A stretch of DNA of 64,000 nucleotides from Oceaniglobus trochenteri (GCF_020529025.1 NZ_JACNMM010000003.1:372001-436000), one strand, 5' to 3'. Counted from the first letter of the stretch, positions 9,068-17,818 are shown. Numbers and translations are program-made. The notes: generated by a model from the letters alone, not told the origin.

Positions 9068-10467
9068 GGCCTGCGCCCTTTCGGCACCCGGCGGATGGCG
9101 GGGTTCATCACGTCGGCCACGGGGCGGATGCGGTCCATGTGGCCCCCAAGGGCGGCGTAATCGGACCGGCGCATGGTGAATTCGATGGGCGCGACAAGGG
9201 CAGGTGTGGGCACATAGCCGAAGGCGTTGCTGGGCATGTCCATCACGTCGGCCATCACCGTGATGCCGCCACCGGGCCAGACATAGCCATCGGCGCCCCC
9301 CACGGTCACCCGGGTCAGCGCCTCCTTGACGCTGCGGGTCAGGCCCACCGGGTTCTCGGTGACACCGGCACGCAGGCTGCCCCCGGCGCCGCCCATGAAC
9401 AGCACGGAACACATCGAGGGTTCGCAATTGTCGGCGATGCGTTCGGCCACCACGCGCAGGGCCTCGGGAATGTCGGCGGGTTGCGGCACAAGGGCATCGT
9501 CCAGCGTGAAATAGGCCCATTGTTCGCCGGTGGTAGAAATCATCAGCAGGCGCAGGCCGGGCCAGGCCACCTTCGGGTCGATCTTCTTGATGATGGTCAG
9601 CGGGTCGGTCACATCAGTGCCGCCCCAGCCGGTGCCGGGATTGGCCACCTGGAAATACCGCCCCGGCGTGCTGCGCCGCCCGGTGACGCGGATGCCCGCC
9701 GGCTTCATGTCCAACTGCTTGCCCGCTTCGTGTTCGGTCAGCACGCCGGTGATGTGATCGTCCACCACGATCACCTCGTCGACATGGGGCGCCCATTGCA
9801 GCGCGAACATCCCGATGGTGGCCGACCCGCAGCCGACCCGCATCAGGTGTTCGGGCACGCCGTCGATGACCGGCGCATGGCCCGCCTGCACGGTGATCGT
9901 CACGCCGCCGTCGATGGTCAGCTCCACCGCCTCGCGGTTGCACAGCGCCAGCAGGGCGTCGCAGGTGGCGCGACCTTCCTTCTTGCTGCCGCCGGTCAGG
10001 TGATCGACCCCGCCAAGGCTCAGCATCTTGGAGCCGTATTCACCGGTCATCACATGGCCGATCGCTTCGCCCTCGGCCCGCACCACGGCGCATTCCTCGC
10101 CGATGTGGCGGTCGGTGTCGATTTTCACCTTCACGCCGCAATAGGAAAAGATGCCCTCGGTCACGACGGTGATCATGTCCACGTCATCCACCATCTGGCT
10201 GACGATGAAGGGGGCGGGCTTGTAATCGGGATAGGTGGTGCCCGCGCCGATGGCGGTGACGAAGGGGCGATCCCCCTGCAGGATATCGCCATCCCAGTCG
10301 CGGCCCAGGAAGGGCACCATCGCTCCGCCGCCCTCGATCACGGTCAGCGGGTCAAGGCGCACCAGATCGCCCCCGTGGTTGGCATAGCGGTCACAGGCGC
10401 CCGTGCGTCCATCCGCGATATAGCACATCACCGGGCAGGCATCGCAGCGGATCTTCTCGTCGGTCAT
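9064..10467 (-). CDS. hnr: 6-hydroxynicotinate reductase homologue
   Basis: The 467-residue protein resembles Hnr of Eubacterium barkeri, an iron-sulfur flavoprotein that reduces 6-hydroxynicotinate to 1,4,5,6-tetrahydro-6-oxonicotinate. The N-terminus holds a cysteine cluster CDACPVMC with a further Cys at 25 (C8, C11, C15, C25), consistent with a [4Fe-4S] cluster. A glycine-rich region occurs near residue 240 (RVGCGSATIG) and another near 365 (FMGGAGGS). It is translationally coupled to the hydroxylase gene before it (ATGA) and the UPF0280 gene after it. Substrate identity is inferred by family and by the enamidase gene at 21128; a related N-heterocycle is possible. Confidence 0.82.
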   Translation of the reverse strand: MTDEKIRCDACPVMCYIADGRTGACDRYANHGGDLVRLDPLTVIEGGGAMVPFLGRDWDGDILQGDRPFVTAIGAGTTYPDYKPAPFIVSQMVDDVDMITVVTEGIFSYCGVKVKIDTDRHIGEECAVVRAEGEAIGHVMTGEYGSKMLSLGGVDHLTGGSKKEGRATCDALLALCNREAVELTIDGGVTITVQAGHAPVIDGVPEHLMRVGCGSATIGMFALQWAPHVDEVIVVDDHITGVLTEHEAGKQLDMKPAGIRVTGRRSTPGRYFQVANPGTGWGGTDVTDPLTIIKKIDPKVAWPGLRLLMISTTGEQWAYFTLDDALVPQPADIPEALRVVAERIADNCEPSMCSVLFMGGAGGSLRAGVTENPVGLTRSVKEALTRVTVGGADGYVWPGGGITVMADVMDMPSNAFGYVPTPALVAPIEFTMRRSDYAALGGHMDRIRPVADVMNPAIRRVPKGRRP

Positions 10468-13160
10468 GTCAGGGCTTTCAGGGCGGCGTGCAGCCGCGAT
10501 GGCGTGACGGGCACCGAACGCAACCGGGCGCCGGTGGCGTGGTATATCGCATTCAGAAGCGCGGGGGCAGTGGGAATAAGCACGTGTTCGCCCAGTCCCT
10601 TGGCACCGAAGGGGCCGTGGGCGTCGGGTTCTTCGACGATCAGGGTTTCCACCGGGGGCATGTCGCCCACGGTGGGGATCAGGTAATCGTGCAGGTTTTC
10701 GGTGCGCCCGGGCAGGTATTCCTCCATCAGCGCCATGCCCAGGCCCTGGGCGATGCCGCCCTGCACCTGGCCTTCCACCAGCAGGGGGTTGATGGCCTGG
10801 CCCACGTCATGGGCGGCGGTGAACCCGATGGGCGTGACGCTGCCAAGCGCCAGGTCAACCTCGACCACGGCAAGATGCGCGGCATAGCCGAACTGCGCAT
10901 AGGGGCTGCCCTGGCCGTTTTCATCCAGCGGCAGGGTGGGCGGATCATAGGTTTCCTCGGCCCGGAAGACATAGCCTTCGGTGTCGGCAGGCATGTCGGC
11001 AAGGGCAAGGCGGGCCTCGCCCACCAGGATCTGCCCCGCCTCGATCACGATTTCGGCGGTTTCGGGCGCGTTCAGCCGGTGCAGGATCGCGGCGCGCAGG
11101 GCGTCGCCCGCCCGCTTGGCCGCCGCGCCGGTGACGAAGGTCTGGCGCGATGCGCTGGTCTTGCCCGCGTCCGGGGTCACGTCGGTGTCGGGGCCGACAA
11201 GGGTGATCTGCGACAGGGGCAGACCCAGGGCCTGGGCAAAGATCTGGGCGATCACGGTGTTCGCGCCCTGCCCGATGTCCATGGCCCCCTGGTGCAGCAC
11301 CACGGTGCCCTCGGCGGTGATGCCCACCTTGATGGTGGATGGATTGGGAAGCGAGGTATTGCCGCAGCCGTACCAGCCCGCGGCGATCCCGACGCCGCGT
11401 TTCACCCCGTCATGGGTGGCGTTGAAAGCCTCGGCGCTGGCCCGGGCGCTGGCCCAGGCGGGGCGCAGGGCATCGAAACAGGCGCCGATGCCCACGCCCT
11501 GTTCGAAGACCTGCCCGCAGATCGTGGGCAGCCCGTTTCTCAGGGCGTTCAGCGCGCGAAACTCCAGCGGATCAAGGGCCAGCTTTTCGGCCAGTTCATC
11601 GAAAAGTACCTCTTGCGCGATGGCCGATTGCGGCACGCCGAAGCCGCGAAAGGCCCCCGAGGGCGGGCAATGGGTGTGGATGCCCTGCGCCTCGGCCCGG
11701 TAATCGGCCAGGTGATAGGGCCCCGAGGCATGAACCGGCACACGGTTGGCCACGGTCGGCCCCCAACTGGAATAGGCGCCGGTGTTGAACAACCCGTCAA
11801 AGCGCATCCCGCACAGCTTTCCGTCCTTGGTGGCGCCGATCCTGACGTGCAGGTCGGACGGATGCCGCTTGGTCGTCGATTGCATGGATTCGACCCGCGA
11901 ATAGGCCAGGCGCACCGGCTGACCCGTCTTCAGGGCGGCAAGGGCCAGGTAGGGCTGCACCGACAGGTCCAGCTTCGATCCGAAACCGCCGCCCACCGCC
12001 GTCGGCACGATCCGCACGCGCGACCTGTCCCACCCCAGGATCAGCGCCATCGAATCCCGGTCCATCACCGGGGCCTGGGTGCAGGCGTGGATTTCGATCC
12101 TGTCGCCCACCATTTGCGCGAAACCGGCCTCGGGCTCGATATAAGCGTGTTCGACGAAACCGCTGGTGAAATGCCCCTCGGCCACCACGTCGGCGCGGGC
12201 CAGGGCGGCATCGGGATCGCCGCATTGCACGAAACCGCCGGTCATGACATTGCCGGGGCGGTGGGGGTGCAGCAGGGGCGCACCTTCGGCCATGGCCTCG
12301 GCGGGCGTTTCCACGGCGGGCAGGGGGGTGAAGCTGACCGGGAAGGTGGCCAGATCGACGGTTGCATCCGCGTCACAGATGACGGCGGCCACGGCCTCAC
12401 CGCGAAAGCGCGCCTCGGATTCGGCAAAGACCGGCTGATCGACGAAACCGGGAATGACCCCGAAGGCATTCTGCCCCGGCACATCCCGCGCGGTCAGCGT
12501 GGCCACCACGCCGGGGGTGGCGCTGGCCCAGGCGTCAAGATCGCCCAGGGTAAAGGCGGCGCGGGAGTGGGGCGCGCGGACAAGGCGCAGGGTCAGGGTG
12601 CCCGGCGGCGCGATATCGTCGCCAAAGCGCGTGGTGCCCGCCACCCGCTCGGCCCCGTCGATCCGGCGCACCGCATCGCCCACCGCCCCCGTGCCCGACA
12701 GGGTGGCGGGCCGCCCCATCACCGCGTCGATGATCTTGCGATAGCCGGTGCAGCGGCACAGCACACCGCCCAGGGCATCCTGCACCTGGCTTTCGTCAGG
12801 CGCAGGCACGGCGCGCAGAAGGGCGATGGCCGATACCATCATGCCGGGTGTGCAGATGCCGCATTGCGCCGCCTGATGATCCTGAAACCGCGCGTCCAGC
12901 GCCCGCCCCTCGGGGCTGTCGCGCAGCCCGGCCAGGGTGTCCACGGCTCGCCCCGCCGCCTGTTGCGTCGGCACAAGGCAGGCACAGACCGGCGCGCCAT
13001 CCAGCAGGACGGTGCAGGCGCCGCAATCGCCTGCGTTGCAACCCACCTTCACGTCCCGCGCGCCCAGCCTTTCGCGCAGGGTGTGGGACAGACGTTCGCC
13101 CACCTTCGGTGTGGCCTCGGCGGGTTGGCCGTTCAGGATGATGCGGCAACGCTCAGACAT
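10464..13160 (-). CDS. Xanthine dehydrogenase family hydroxylase, FeS and molybdopterin subunits fused
   Basis: This 898-residue protein joins two subunits that are usually separate. Residues 1-165 are the small subunit, with a plant-type [2Fe-2S] site (GCNAGDCGACTV plus a later Cys) and the second site (QCGICTPGMM and LCRCTGY). From about 170 to the end is the molybdopterin subunit, with GGGFGSK, the SGAFRGFGVPQ segment and a C-terminal GAKGLGE carrying the catalytic Glu. Such enzymes hydroxylate N-heterocycles at carbon next to nitrogen, as nicotinate dehydrogenase does. ATG 13160 overlaps the stop of the FAD subunit by 8 bases. No XdhC-type maturation factor is beside it. Confidence 0.88.
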   Translation of the reverse strand: MSERCRIILNGQPAEATPKVGERLSHTLRERLGARDVKVGCNAGDCGACTVLLDGAPVCACLVPTQQAAGRAVDTLAGLRDSPEGRALDARFQDHQAAQCGICTPGMMVSAIALLRAVPAPDESQVQDALGGVLCRCTGYRKIIDAVMGRPATLSGTGAVGDAVRRIDGAERVAGTTRFGDDIAPPGTLTLRLVRAPHSRAAFTLGDLDAWASATPGVVATLTARDVPGQNAFGVIPGFVDQPVFAESEARFRGEAVAAVICDADATVDLATFPVSFTPLPAVETPAEAMAEGAPLLHPHRPGNVMTGGFVQCGDPDAALARADVVAEGHFTSGFVEHAYIEPEAGFAQMVGDRIEIHACTQAPVMDRDSMALILGWDRSRVRIVPTAVGGGFGSKLDLSVQPYLALAALKTGQPVRLAYSRVESMQSTTKRHPSDLHVRIGATKDGKLCGMRFDGLFNTGAYSSWGPTVANRVPVHASGPYHLADYRAEAQGIHTHCPPSGAFRGFGVPQSAIAQEVLFDELAEKLALDPLEFRALNALRNGLPTICGQVFEQGVGIGACFDALRPAWASARASAEAFNATHDGVKRGVGIAAGWYGCGNTSLPNPSTIKVGITAEGTVVLHQGAMDIGQGANTVIAQIFAQALGLPLSQITLVGPDTDVTPDAGKTSASRQTFVTGAAAKRAGDALRAAILHRLNAPETAEIVIEAGQILVGEARLALADMPADTEGYVFRAEETYDPPTLPLDENGQGSPYAQFGYAAHLAVVEVDLALGSVTPIGFTAAHDVGQAINPLLVEGQVQGGIAQGLGMALMEEYLPGRTENLHDYLIPTVGDMPPVETLIVEEPDAHGPFGAKGLGEHVLIPTAPALLNAIYHATGARLRSVPVTPSRLHAALKALT

Positions 13161-13986
13161 GGGCCAGCGCCTGCCGGATCGCCCGGTCGCAAAGTTCGGT
13201 GACGGCCTCCTGCCGGTATTCGGCGCTGCCGCGCACATCGGCGATGGGCGACAGCGGGGCAAGGTGCTCGGGCCGGGTGAGGCCCGGATCGTTGACCGGG
13301 CGCCCCACCAGCGCCGCCTCAAGCGCCGGAAGGCGTTGCGCGACCGGCGAGGCGGCGCCGACCGTCACCCGCGCCCCGGCGATCCGGCCCTCCCTGGCCC
13401 AGAGGTTGGCCGCCACCATGACGATCGAGATTACCAGGTAGCGCCGGCTGCCCAGTTTCCGAAAGGCCGAAACCATGCCATCGGGCTGTGTCGGAACATG
13501 CACCGCCGTCACGATCTCTCCCTTTTGCAGGGCGGTCTTGCGCACCCCCAGCAGGAACTTCGACAGGGGCAGGCGGCGCGTCTGCGCAGGGCCGGCGATT
13601 TCCACCTCGGCCTCGAGGGCCAGAAGCGGCGGCACGCCATCGGCAGCGGGCGAGGCATTGCAGAGGTTGCCCGCCACGGTGCCGGAATTCTGGATCTGGA
13701 CCGATCCCACCTCGCGGGCGGCGGCCCTGAGGGCATCGAAACAGGGCGGCAGGGGCGCGCGCAGGATGTCGCTCCAGGAGGTTGCGGCACCGATGCGCCA
13801 GCCCTCTGCGGTTTGCGCAATGCCGCGCAGCCCGTCGATGCGGGTCACGTCGATCAGGGTTTGCGGGGCCGGGCCCTCGCCCAGGGCGGGAAAGAAATCG
13901 GTGCCCCCGGCCACGATCCGTGCATCGCCATGACGGGCGAGTGCGGACAGGGCGTCGTCCAGGTGGGTGGGCATGGAATAGCCCAT
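13153..13986 (-). CDS. FAD-binding subunit of the molybdenum hydroxylase
   Basis: A 277-residue medium subunit of a xanthine-dehydrogenase-type enzyme, carrying electrons between the FeS centres and the final acceptor. The flavin-binding motif is visible as ARIVAGGTDFFP near residue 30. The second motif QNSGTVAGNLCNASPAAD lies near residue 105. The ATG at 13986 is preceded by AGGAGA at ideal spacing. It is the first gene of the seven-gene operon whose promoter and operator lie just upstream (14014-14055). Confidence 0.9.
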   Translation of the reverse strand: MGYSMPTHLDDALSALARHGDARIVAGGTDFFPALGEGPAPQTLIDVTRIDGLRGIAQTAEGWRIGAATSWSDILRAPLPPCFDALRAAAREVGSVQIQNSGTVAGNLCNASPAADGVPPLLALEAEVEIAGPAQTRRLPLSKFLLGVRKTALQKGEIVTAVHVPTQPDGMVSAFRKLGSRRYLVISIVMVAANLWAREGRIAGARVTVGAASPVAQRLPALEAALVGRPVNDPGLTRPEHLAPLSPIADVRGSAEYRQEAVTELCDRAIRQALAHV

Positions 13987-14013
13987 AGCTGTCTCCTGAC
14001 GGATGGCGGGCAC

Positions 14014-14029
14014 ATCGTTTGTACACGAT
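14014..14029. promoter_or_regulatory. Palindromic operator-like site
   Basis: ATCGTTTGTACACGAT is an imperfect palindrome with 6 of 8 base pairs matched. It overlaps the -10 box and the expected start site of the minus-strand catabolic operon, where a repressor would block initiation. A GGCGGGCA...TGCCCGCC inverted repeat (14006-14013 and 14039-14046) flanks it. A similar sequence lies before the transporter operon at 16319. MarR at 6630 is the obvious candidate ligand, unproven. Confidence 0.5.
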
Positions 14030-14055
14030 CAAAACAGATGCCCGCCCTGTGTCAA
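14028..14055 (-). promoter_or_regulatory. Sigma70-type promoter of the catabolic operon
   Basis: Reading the minus strand, a perfect TTGACA (14055-14050) is followed after 16 bases by TTTGAT (14033-14028). It points at the FAD subunit gene starting at 13986 and sits in the only gap of the seven-gene operon. The -10 box touches the palindrome at 14014-14029. Confidence 0.55.
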
Positions 14056-14061
14056 CAGGTT

Positions 14062-14853
14062 TCAGGGGCGCGCCACCTCCAGCGTCACGCTGGCCGTGAC
14101 CGGGCGATCATTCACCACATAGGCGCGATGATCGTTGGTGTTCAGGGTCACCTCGACCAGATGCGCCCCTTCGGGCAGGGCGCCGATACGGGCGGTGGGG
14201 GCATACATCCGCTGCAACTTCACCCCGTCGACATAAAGGTGCCCGTGACCATAGCCCGGGATATGACCCATGTCGGCCATCGGTTCCGAGAAGGTGAAGT
14301 CGTCCGACTCCACGGTCACCGTCCAGCCCGTGCCATCCGGCGTGACCGACAGGCGCAGTTGCGGCGCCGGTTCGCCCTCGCCCACGCGGCAGATGCCCCC
14401 CAGCGACAGAAGCCCCAGATCGCCCGCCGCGCCGCGCGCCATGGGATCGGACAGAACCGCGCGCGTGCTGACCCGCGCGCCGCTGGCAAACTGCAGCGTC
14501 AGGGGCAGGACGGCACCGTCGCCCGGCATTTCCTCAAGCCCCGACAGGCGCAGGTGGGCACCATCCATGGCCAGGATCGGCGCACTTTCGGCGGGCAGGG
14601 TGATTCCGTCGCCCGGCGCCACGATTCCGATGGTTCCCCCAAGGGGCGAACTGGCACCGGTCAGCCGGTCGGCCCCGCCGTCATTGTGCAGCGTCATGAA
14701 CAGCCGCAGGGTGCCGGGTTCGTCGGTCAGGGGCACCGCCGTCGCTCCCTCGGCCCGGATCGGCACCGGGGCGGGGCGCAGCGCCAGGAACAGCGCCCCA
14801 CCCGCCAGAAGGGCAAGGGTAAGCAAAATCGCGATACGGCGGCGCAGTGTCAT
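14062..14853 (-). CDS. PCu(A)C-domain-like exported protein with extra C-terminal domain
   Basis: A 263-residue protein with an N-terminal membrane segment or signal (RRRIAILLTLALLAGGALFLA). Residues 45-130 align with the copper chaperone PCu(A)C fold: a DRLTGASSP stretch, GITLPA and AHLRLSGL. The His and Met ligands of true PCu(A)C are not at their usual places (IGIVAPG stands where a His is expected). A second domain of about 110 residues carries IPGYGHGHLYVDG and TNDHRAYV, whose histidines could bind metal. It is divergent from a polytopic membrane protein with a 35-base gap. I infer a periplasmic metal-related role with low certainty. Confidence 0.6.
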   Translation of the reverse strand: MTLRRRIAILLTLALLAGGALFLALRPAPVPIRAEGATAVPLTDEPGTLRLFMTLHNDGGADRLTGASSPLGGTIGIVAPGDGITLPAESAPILAMDGAHLRLSGLEEMPGDGAVLPLTLQFASGARVSTRAVLSDPMARGAAGDLGLLSLGGICRVGEGEPAPQLRLSVTPDGTGWTVTVESDDFTFSEPMADMGHIPGYGHGHLYVDGVKLQRMYAPTARIGALPEGAHLVEVTLNTNDHRAYVVNDRPVTASVTLEVARP

Positions 14854-14888
14854 TGGCATCCCGGCAAAGCTGTGGCTTGCTGCGCAGC

Positions 14889-16292
14889 ATGTTTGCCCTG
14901 CGCCGTTCCGTCAATCTCTGCCTTGCCGTGCTTCTGCCCTCGGCCGCGCTGGCGCATCCGGCGCAGGGGGGCTTTGTCCTGCTGCTGCCCACCGGGCTTT
15001 ACATCACCGGCGGCTGCCTTGCCGTCGCGCTGAGCGTGCTGATCGTCGCCGGCCTGCCCGATGGCTGGCTGACCGGGCTGTTCACCCCCCGCAGGCTGAT
15101 GCGCACACCTCCGCTGGCCATGGCGCGCCGGATCATCAGCCTGCTGTCGCTGGCGCTGCTGGCCTGGCTTCTATGGGTCGGGTTCAACGGGCCGCGCGAC
15201 CCGCTGTCGAACCTGCTGCCGCTGACAATCTGGACGCTGTGGTGGATTGCTCTGTTCACGCTTCAGGGGGTGGTGGGCAATCTCTGGGCCTGGGTCAATC
15301 CTTGGCGCGGGCTGCACGGCCTGCTGTGGGGCGATGCGCCGCCGCCGTTGCGCCTGCCGGCCCGGCTGGGCCATGCCCCGGCGATCCTGGTCTTTCTCGC
15401 CGTCACCGGCTTTGCGCTGGCCGATCCGGCGCCCGACGATCCGGCAAGGCTGGCGGCCTTCGTCATGGGATATGCCCTGTTCACCTTTGCCGGCATGGCG
15501 CTGTTTGGCGCCGACGACTGGTTGGAGCGGGCCGAGTGCTTCACCCTTCTGTTGCGGCTTTTCGCGACGCTGGCGCCCCTGCGCTGGCATCCGCGCCTTG
15601 CCATCGGCTGCCCCGGCTGGGCCGTGCCGCAGCGCGACGTGCCGCTGTCGCTGGGCCTTTTCGTGATCGTGATCCTGGGCGCGGGGAGCTTTGACGGGTT
15701 GAACGACACCTTCTGGTGGCTGGCGCAGATCGGCATCAACCCGCTGGCCTTTCCGGGCCGTTCGGCGGTGATCTGGCCGACGGCCCTGGGCCTGCTGGGG
15801 GCGAACCTGGCGCTGGTGCTGGTGTTCGCCGCCTGCGTGGCCACCGGGCACCTGGCCCTGCGTGCGGTCGATCCGGCGGCACCGCTGCCGCCGCTGAAAG
15901 GGGCCATCGCGCATCTGGCGATGTCGGTCCTGCCCATCGCCTTTGGCTATCACGTCGCCCATTTCCTGACCACATTCCTGGTCAACGGCCAATATGCCCT
16001 TGCGGCCCTGACCGACCCGCTGGCGAAGGGCGCCGATCTTCTTGGGCTGGGGCAGTTCTATGTCACCACGGGATTCTTCAACACCCGCGCCACGGTGCAG
16101 GCGATCTGGCTGGGGCAGGCGGGAATCATCGTTCTGGCGCACATGCTTGGCGTGCTTCTGGCGCATCGGGCGGCTGTCGTGCTCTATGGACGCGGACATT
16201 CTGCGCTGATCGCGCAAATCCCCTTGGCGGTGTTCATGGTCCTCTATACGCTGTTGGGGCTATGGCTTCTTGCGGCGCCGCGCGGCGCATGA
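14889..16292 (+). CDS. Polytopic integral membrane protein, function unknown
   Basis: The 467-residue product has a cleavable-looking signal (CLAVLLPSAALAHPAQ) followed by roughly ten hydrophobic segments across its length. Notable polar membrane residues include GYHVAHFLTTF near residue 350 and the aromatic WAWVNPWRG near residue 135. I do not recognise a characterised family with confidence. Start 14889 was chosen because it directly precedes the signal peptide; an upstream GTG at 14847 would overlap the divergent PCu(A)C-like gene. That pairing suggests a shared envelope or metal function. It lies between the two halves of the heterocycle island without obvious connection. Confidence 0.6.
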   Translation: MFALRRSVNLCLAVLLPSAALAHPAQGGFVLLLPTGLYITGGCLAVALSVLIVAGLPDGWLTGLFTPRRLMRTPPLAMARRIISLLSLALLAWLLWVGFNGPRDPLSNLLPLTIWTLWWIALFTLQGVVGNLWAWVNPWRGLHGLLWGDAPPPLRLPARLGHAPAILVFLAVTGFALADPAPDDPARLAAFVMGYALFTFAGMALFGADDWLERAECFTLLLRLFATLAPLRWHPRLAIGCPGWAVPQRDVPLSLGLFVIVILGAGSFDGLNDTFWWLAQIGINPLAFPGRSAVIWPTALGLLGANLALVLVFAACVATGHLALRAVDPAAPLPPLKGAIAHLAMSVLPIAFGYHVAHFLTTFLVNGQYALAALTDPLAKGADLLGLGQFYVTTGFFNTRATVQAIWLGQAGIIVLAHMLGVLLAHRAAVVLYGRGHSALIAQIPLAVFMVLYTLLGLWLLAAPRGA

Positions 16293-16318
16293 CCCTGAGT
16301 AAAGAAAAATCTGGACAG

Positions 16319-16333
16319 ATCGTTCGCACACAT
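16319..16333. promoter_or_regulatory. Second copy of the operator-like motif
   Basis: ATCGTTCGCACACAT matches the first half of the palindrome at 14014 with about 12 of the first 13-14 positions equal (ATCGTT-G-ACAC pattern). It lies about 80 bases before the start of the transporter operon. A TGGACA sequence just upstream (16312-16317) and TACAAC (16333-16338) could form a weak promoter around it. Shared regulation of both operons is inferred. Confidence 0.35.
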
Positions 16334-16408
16334 ACAACTTGAATTCCAATGACAAGGGCCAGAAGGCCCCATCCCGGCGCCCGGCGCCACCCGACCAGGA
16401 GGTTTGAC

Positions 16409-17704
16409 ATGACCGAAAGACTCCCCGCACGTGGATTGCTTGACCGGCGCGGCGCGCTGAAGACACTTGGCCTTGGCGCCGGGGCCCTTGCCGCCAGCAC
16501 GGCGATGCCCGGTTTCATCCAGGCGCAATCCAGCGCCCCGATCAGGATCGGGTTCCAGGTGCACCGGACGGGCATCGGCGCCTCGTACGGGCGCTGGTAT
16601 GACCGCACCAGCCAGGCCGCCGTCAAGCGGATCAACGACGCGGGCGGCATCAACGGGCGCATGGTGGAACTGGTCCCCGAGGATGACGGCACCGACCCCA
16701 AGCGCGGCGCCGAGGTGGTCGAGAAATTCGCCACCCAAAGCAAGTGCGACGTGGCCTTCGGCACGCTCTTCTCCCATGTCGTCATCGGCTCGGCCCCCCG
16801 GGCGGGCGAATTGAAGCTGCCCTATTTCGTCGTCTCCGAAGGCCATCACGTGGCCAGCGGAATGCTGAACCGCTATACCCTGCAGCCCGGAATCACCGAC
16901 GTGAAAAGCCAGGTCCAGGCGATGGCGCCCTTCGTGTCGCAGAACCTGGGCAAGAAGGTCTGCATGATCTTCCCGGATTTCGCCTTCGGCCACGATCACC
17001 GCGATTATTTCAGCAAGGCGTTCGAGGCACAGGGCGGCACGATCAACGCCAAGATCGCGATTCCGCCCACCGAAACCAGCTTTACCAAGTATTTCCCGCA
17101 GATCCCCCGCGACACCGAGGTGATCTATCACGTCATGACCGGCCCCGCCGTCCTGACCTTCGTGAAGGAACTGGGCGAATTCTTCGGCCCCTCGCGCCCC
17201 GAGCTCTTCGGCTTCATCGACAGCCTCGAAGCGGTCGACATGTCGTCGCCGGGGCTGGAATTCCTTGAAGGGTCCTACATGTGGGAAGGCAACCCGCGCT
17301 ATGCCCAGGCCGACCAGACCGAATACGACAAAGCCTACCGCGAGGCCGTCGGCGTGGACGACAACGGCGCCTCGGTCAGCGACGGCAAGGATGTCAGCAC
17401 CTATGCCCACATGTTCGGATGCTGGGAAACGCTGAACATCATCAAGGCGGGAATGGAGGCTTCGGGATACCAGGGCCCCGACGACCGCGCCGCGCTGATC
17501 GAGGCGGTCGAGGCCATGACCGACATGCCCGAAGGCATGGACCACCCCCAGGGCGCCAAGCGGTTCAATGGCAAGACCCACCAGGTCTTCGGCCACCAGT
17601 ACATCAGCAAGGTCGAAGGCGGGCGGATGAACCGCGTCCACACCACCAGCATCGAAGATACCCTCTACGAGGACGAAGTGGATTACACCACGCAGTCCTT
17701 CTGA
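16409..17704 (+). CDS. ABC transporter substrate-binding protein (branched-chain amino acid/amide type)
   Basis: A 431-residue periplasmic binding protein of the Leu/Ile/Val-binding superfamily. It begins with a twin-arginine-like leader (DRRGALKTLGLGAGALAAST) and continues with IRIGFQVHRTG. ATG 16409 follows AGGAGG by six bases. It leads an operon with two permeases, two ATPases and an enamidase-like gene, which points to an aromatic or heterocyclic carboxylate ligand and not an amino acid. That ligand assignment is inference. An inverted repeat follows the gene, which may favour high relative expression of the binding protein. Confidence 0.88.
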   Translation: MTERLPARGLLDRRGALKTLGLGAGALAASTAMPGFIQAQSSAPIRIGFQVHRTGIGASYGRWYDRTSQAAVKRINDAGGINGRMVELVPEDDGTDPKRGAEVVEKFATQSKCDVAFGTLFSHVVIGSAPRAGELKLPYFVVSEGHHVASGMLNRYTLQPGITDVKSQVQAMAPFVSQNLGKKVCMIFPDFAFGHDHRDYFSKAFEAQGGTINAKIAIPPTETSFTKYFPQIPRDTEVIYHVMTGPAVLTFVKELGEFFGPSRPELFGFIDSLEAVDMSSPGLEFLEGSYMWEGNPRYAQADQTEYDKAYREAVGVDDNGASVSDGKDVSTYAHMFGCWETLNIIKAGMEASGYQGPDDRAALIEAVEAMTDMPEGMDHPQGAKRFNGKTHQVFGHQYISKVEGGRMNRVHTTSIEDTLYEDEVDYTTQSF

Positions 17705-17751
17705 ACCGGCGCACAGCCGACAGGGCAGCCCATGGTGCGACGGCGGGATCT

Positions 17752-17818
17752 GAGTATTTGCGGCAAGAAAGAGGGCAGTTGCGTTTCTTTCTTGCCCAAA
17801 TACTCCCGCCGGAGGCGC
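17752..17818. repeat. Interspersed gene-end element, inverted-repeat copy 3
   Basis: GAGTATTTGCGGCAAGAAAG pairs with CTTTCTTGCCCAAATACTC across a short loop, and the right side continues into CCCGCCGGAGGC. The folded RNA would be a stem of about 20 base pairs. It lies inside an operon, between the binding-protein gene and the first permease. Confidence 0.8.

Noticed and set aside
10464-13160. A selenoprotein or special selenium site, since E. barkeri nicotinate dehydrogenase needs labile selenium.
   Set aside because: There is no in-frame TGA and labile selenium leaves no sequence signal, so nothing here supports it.
10488-13202. A 904-codon open frame on the plus strand opposite the molybdenum hydroxylase gene.
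   Set aside because: It is antisense to a gene with intact motifs. Long antisense frames are expected at this GC because stop codons are rare in the mirrored phase, and its translation is low-complexity.
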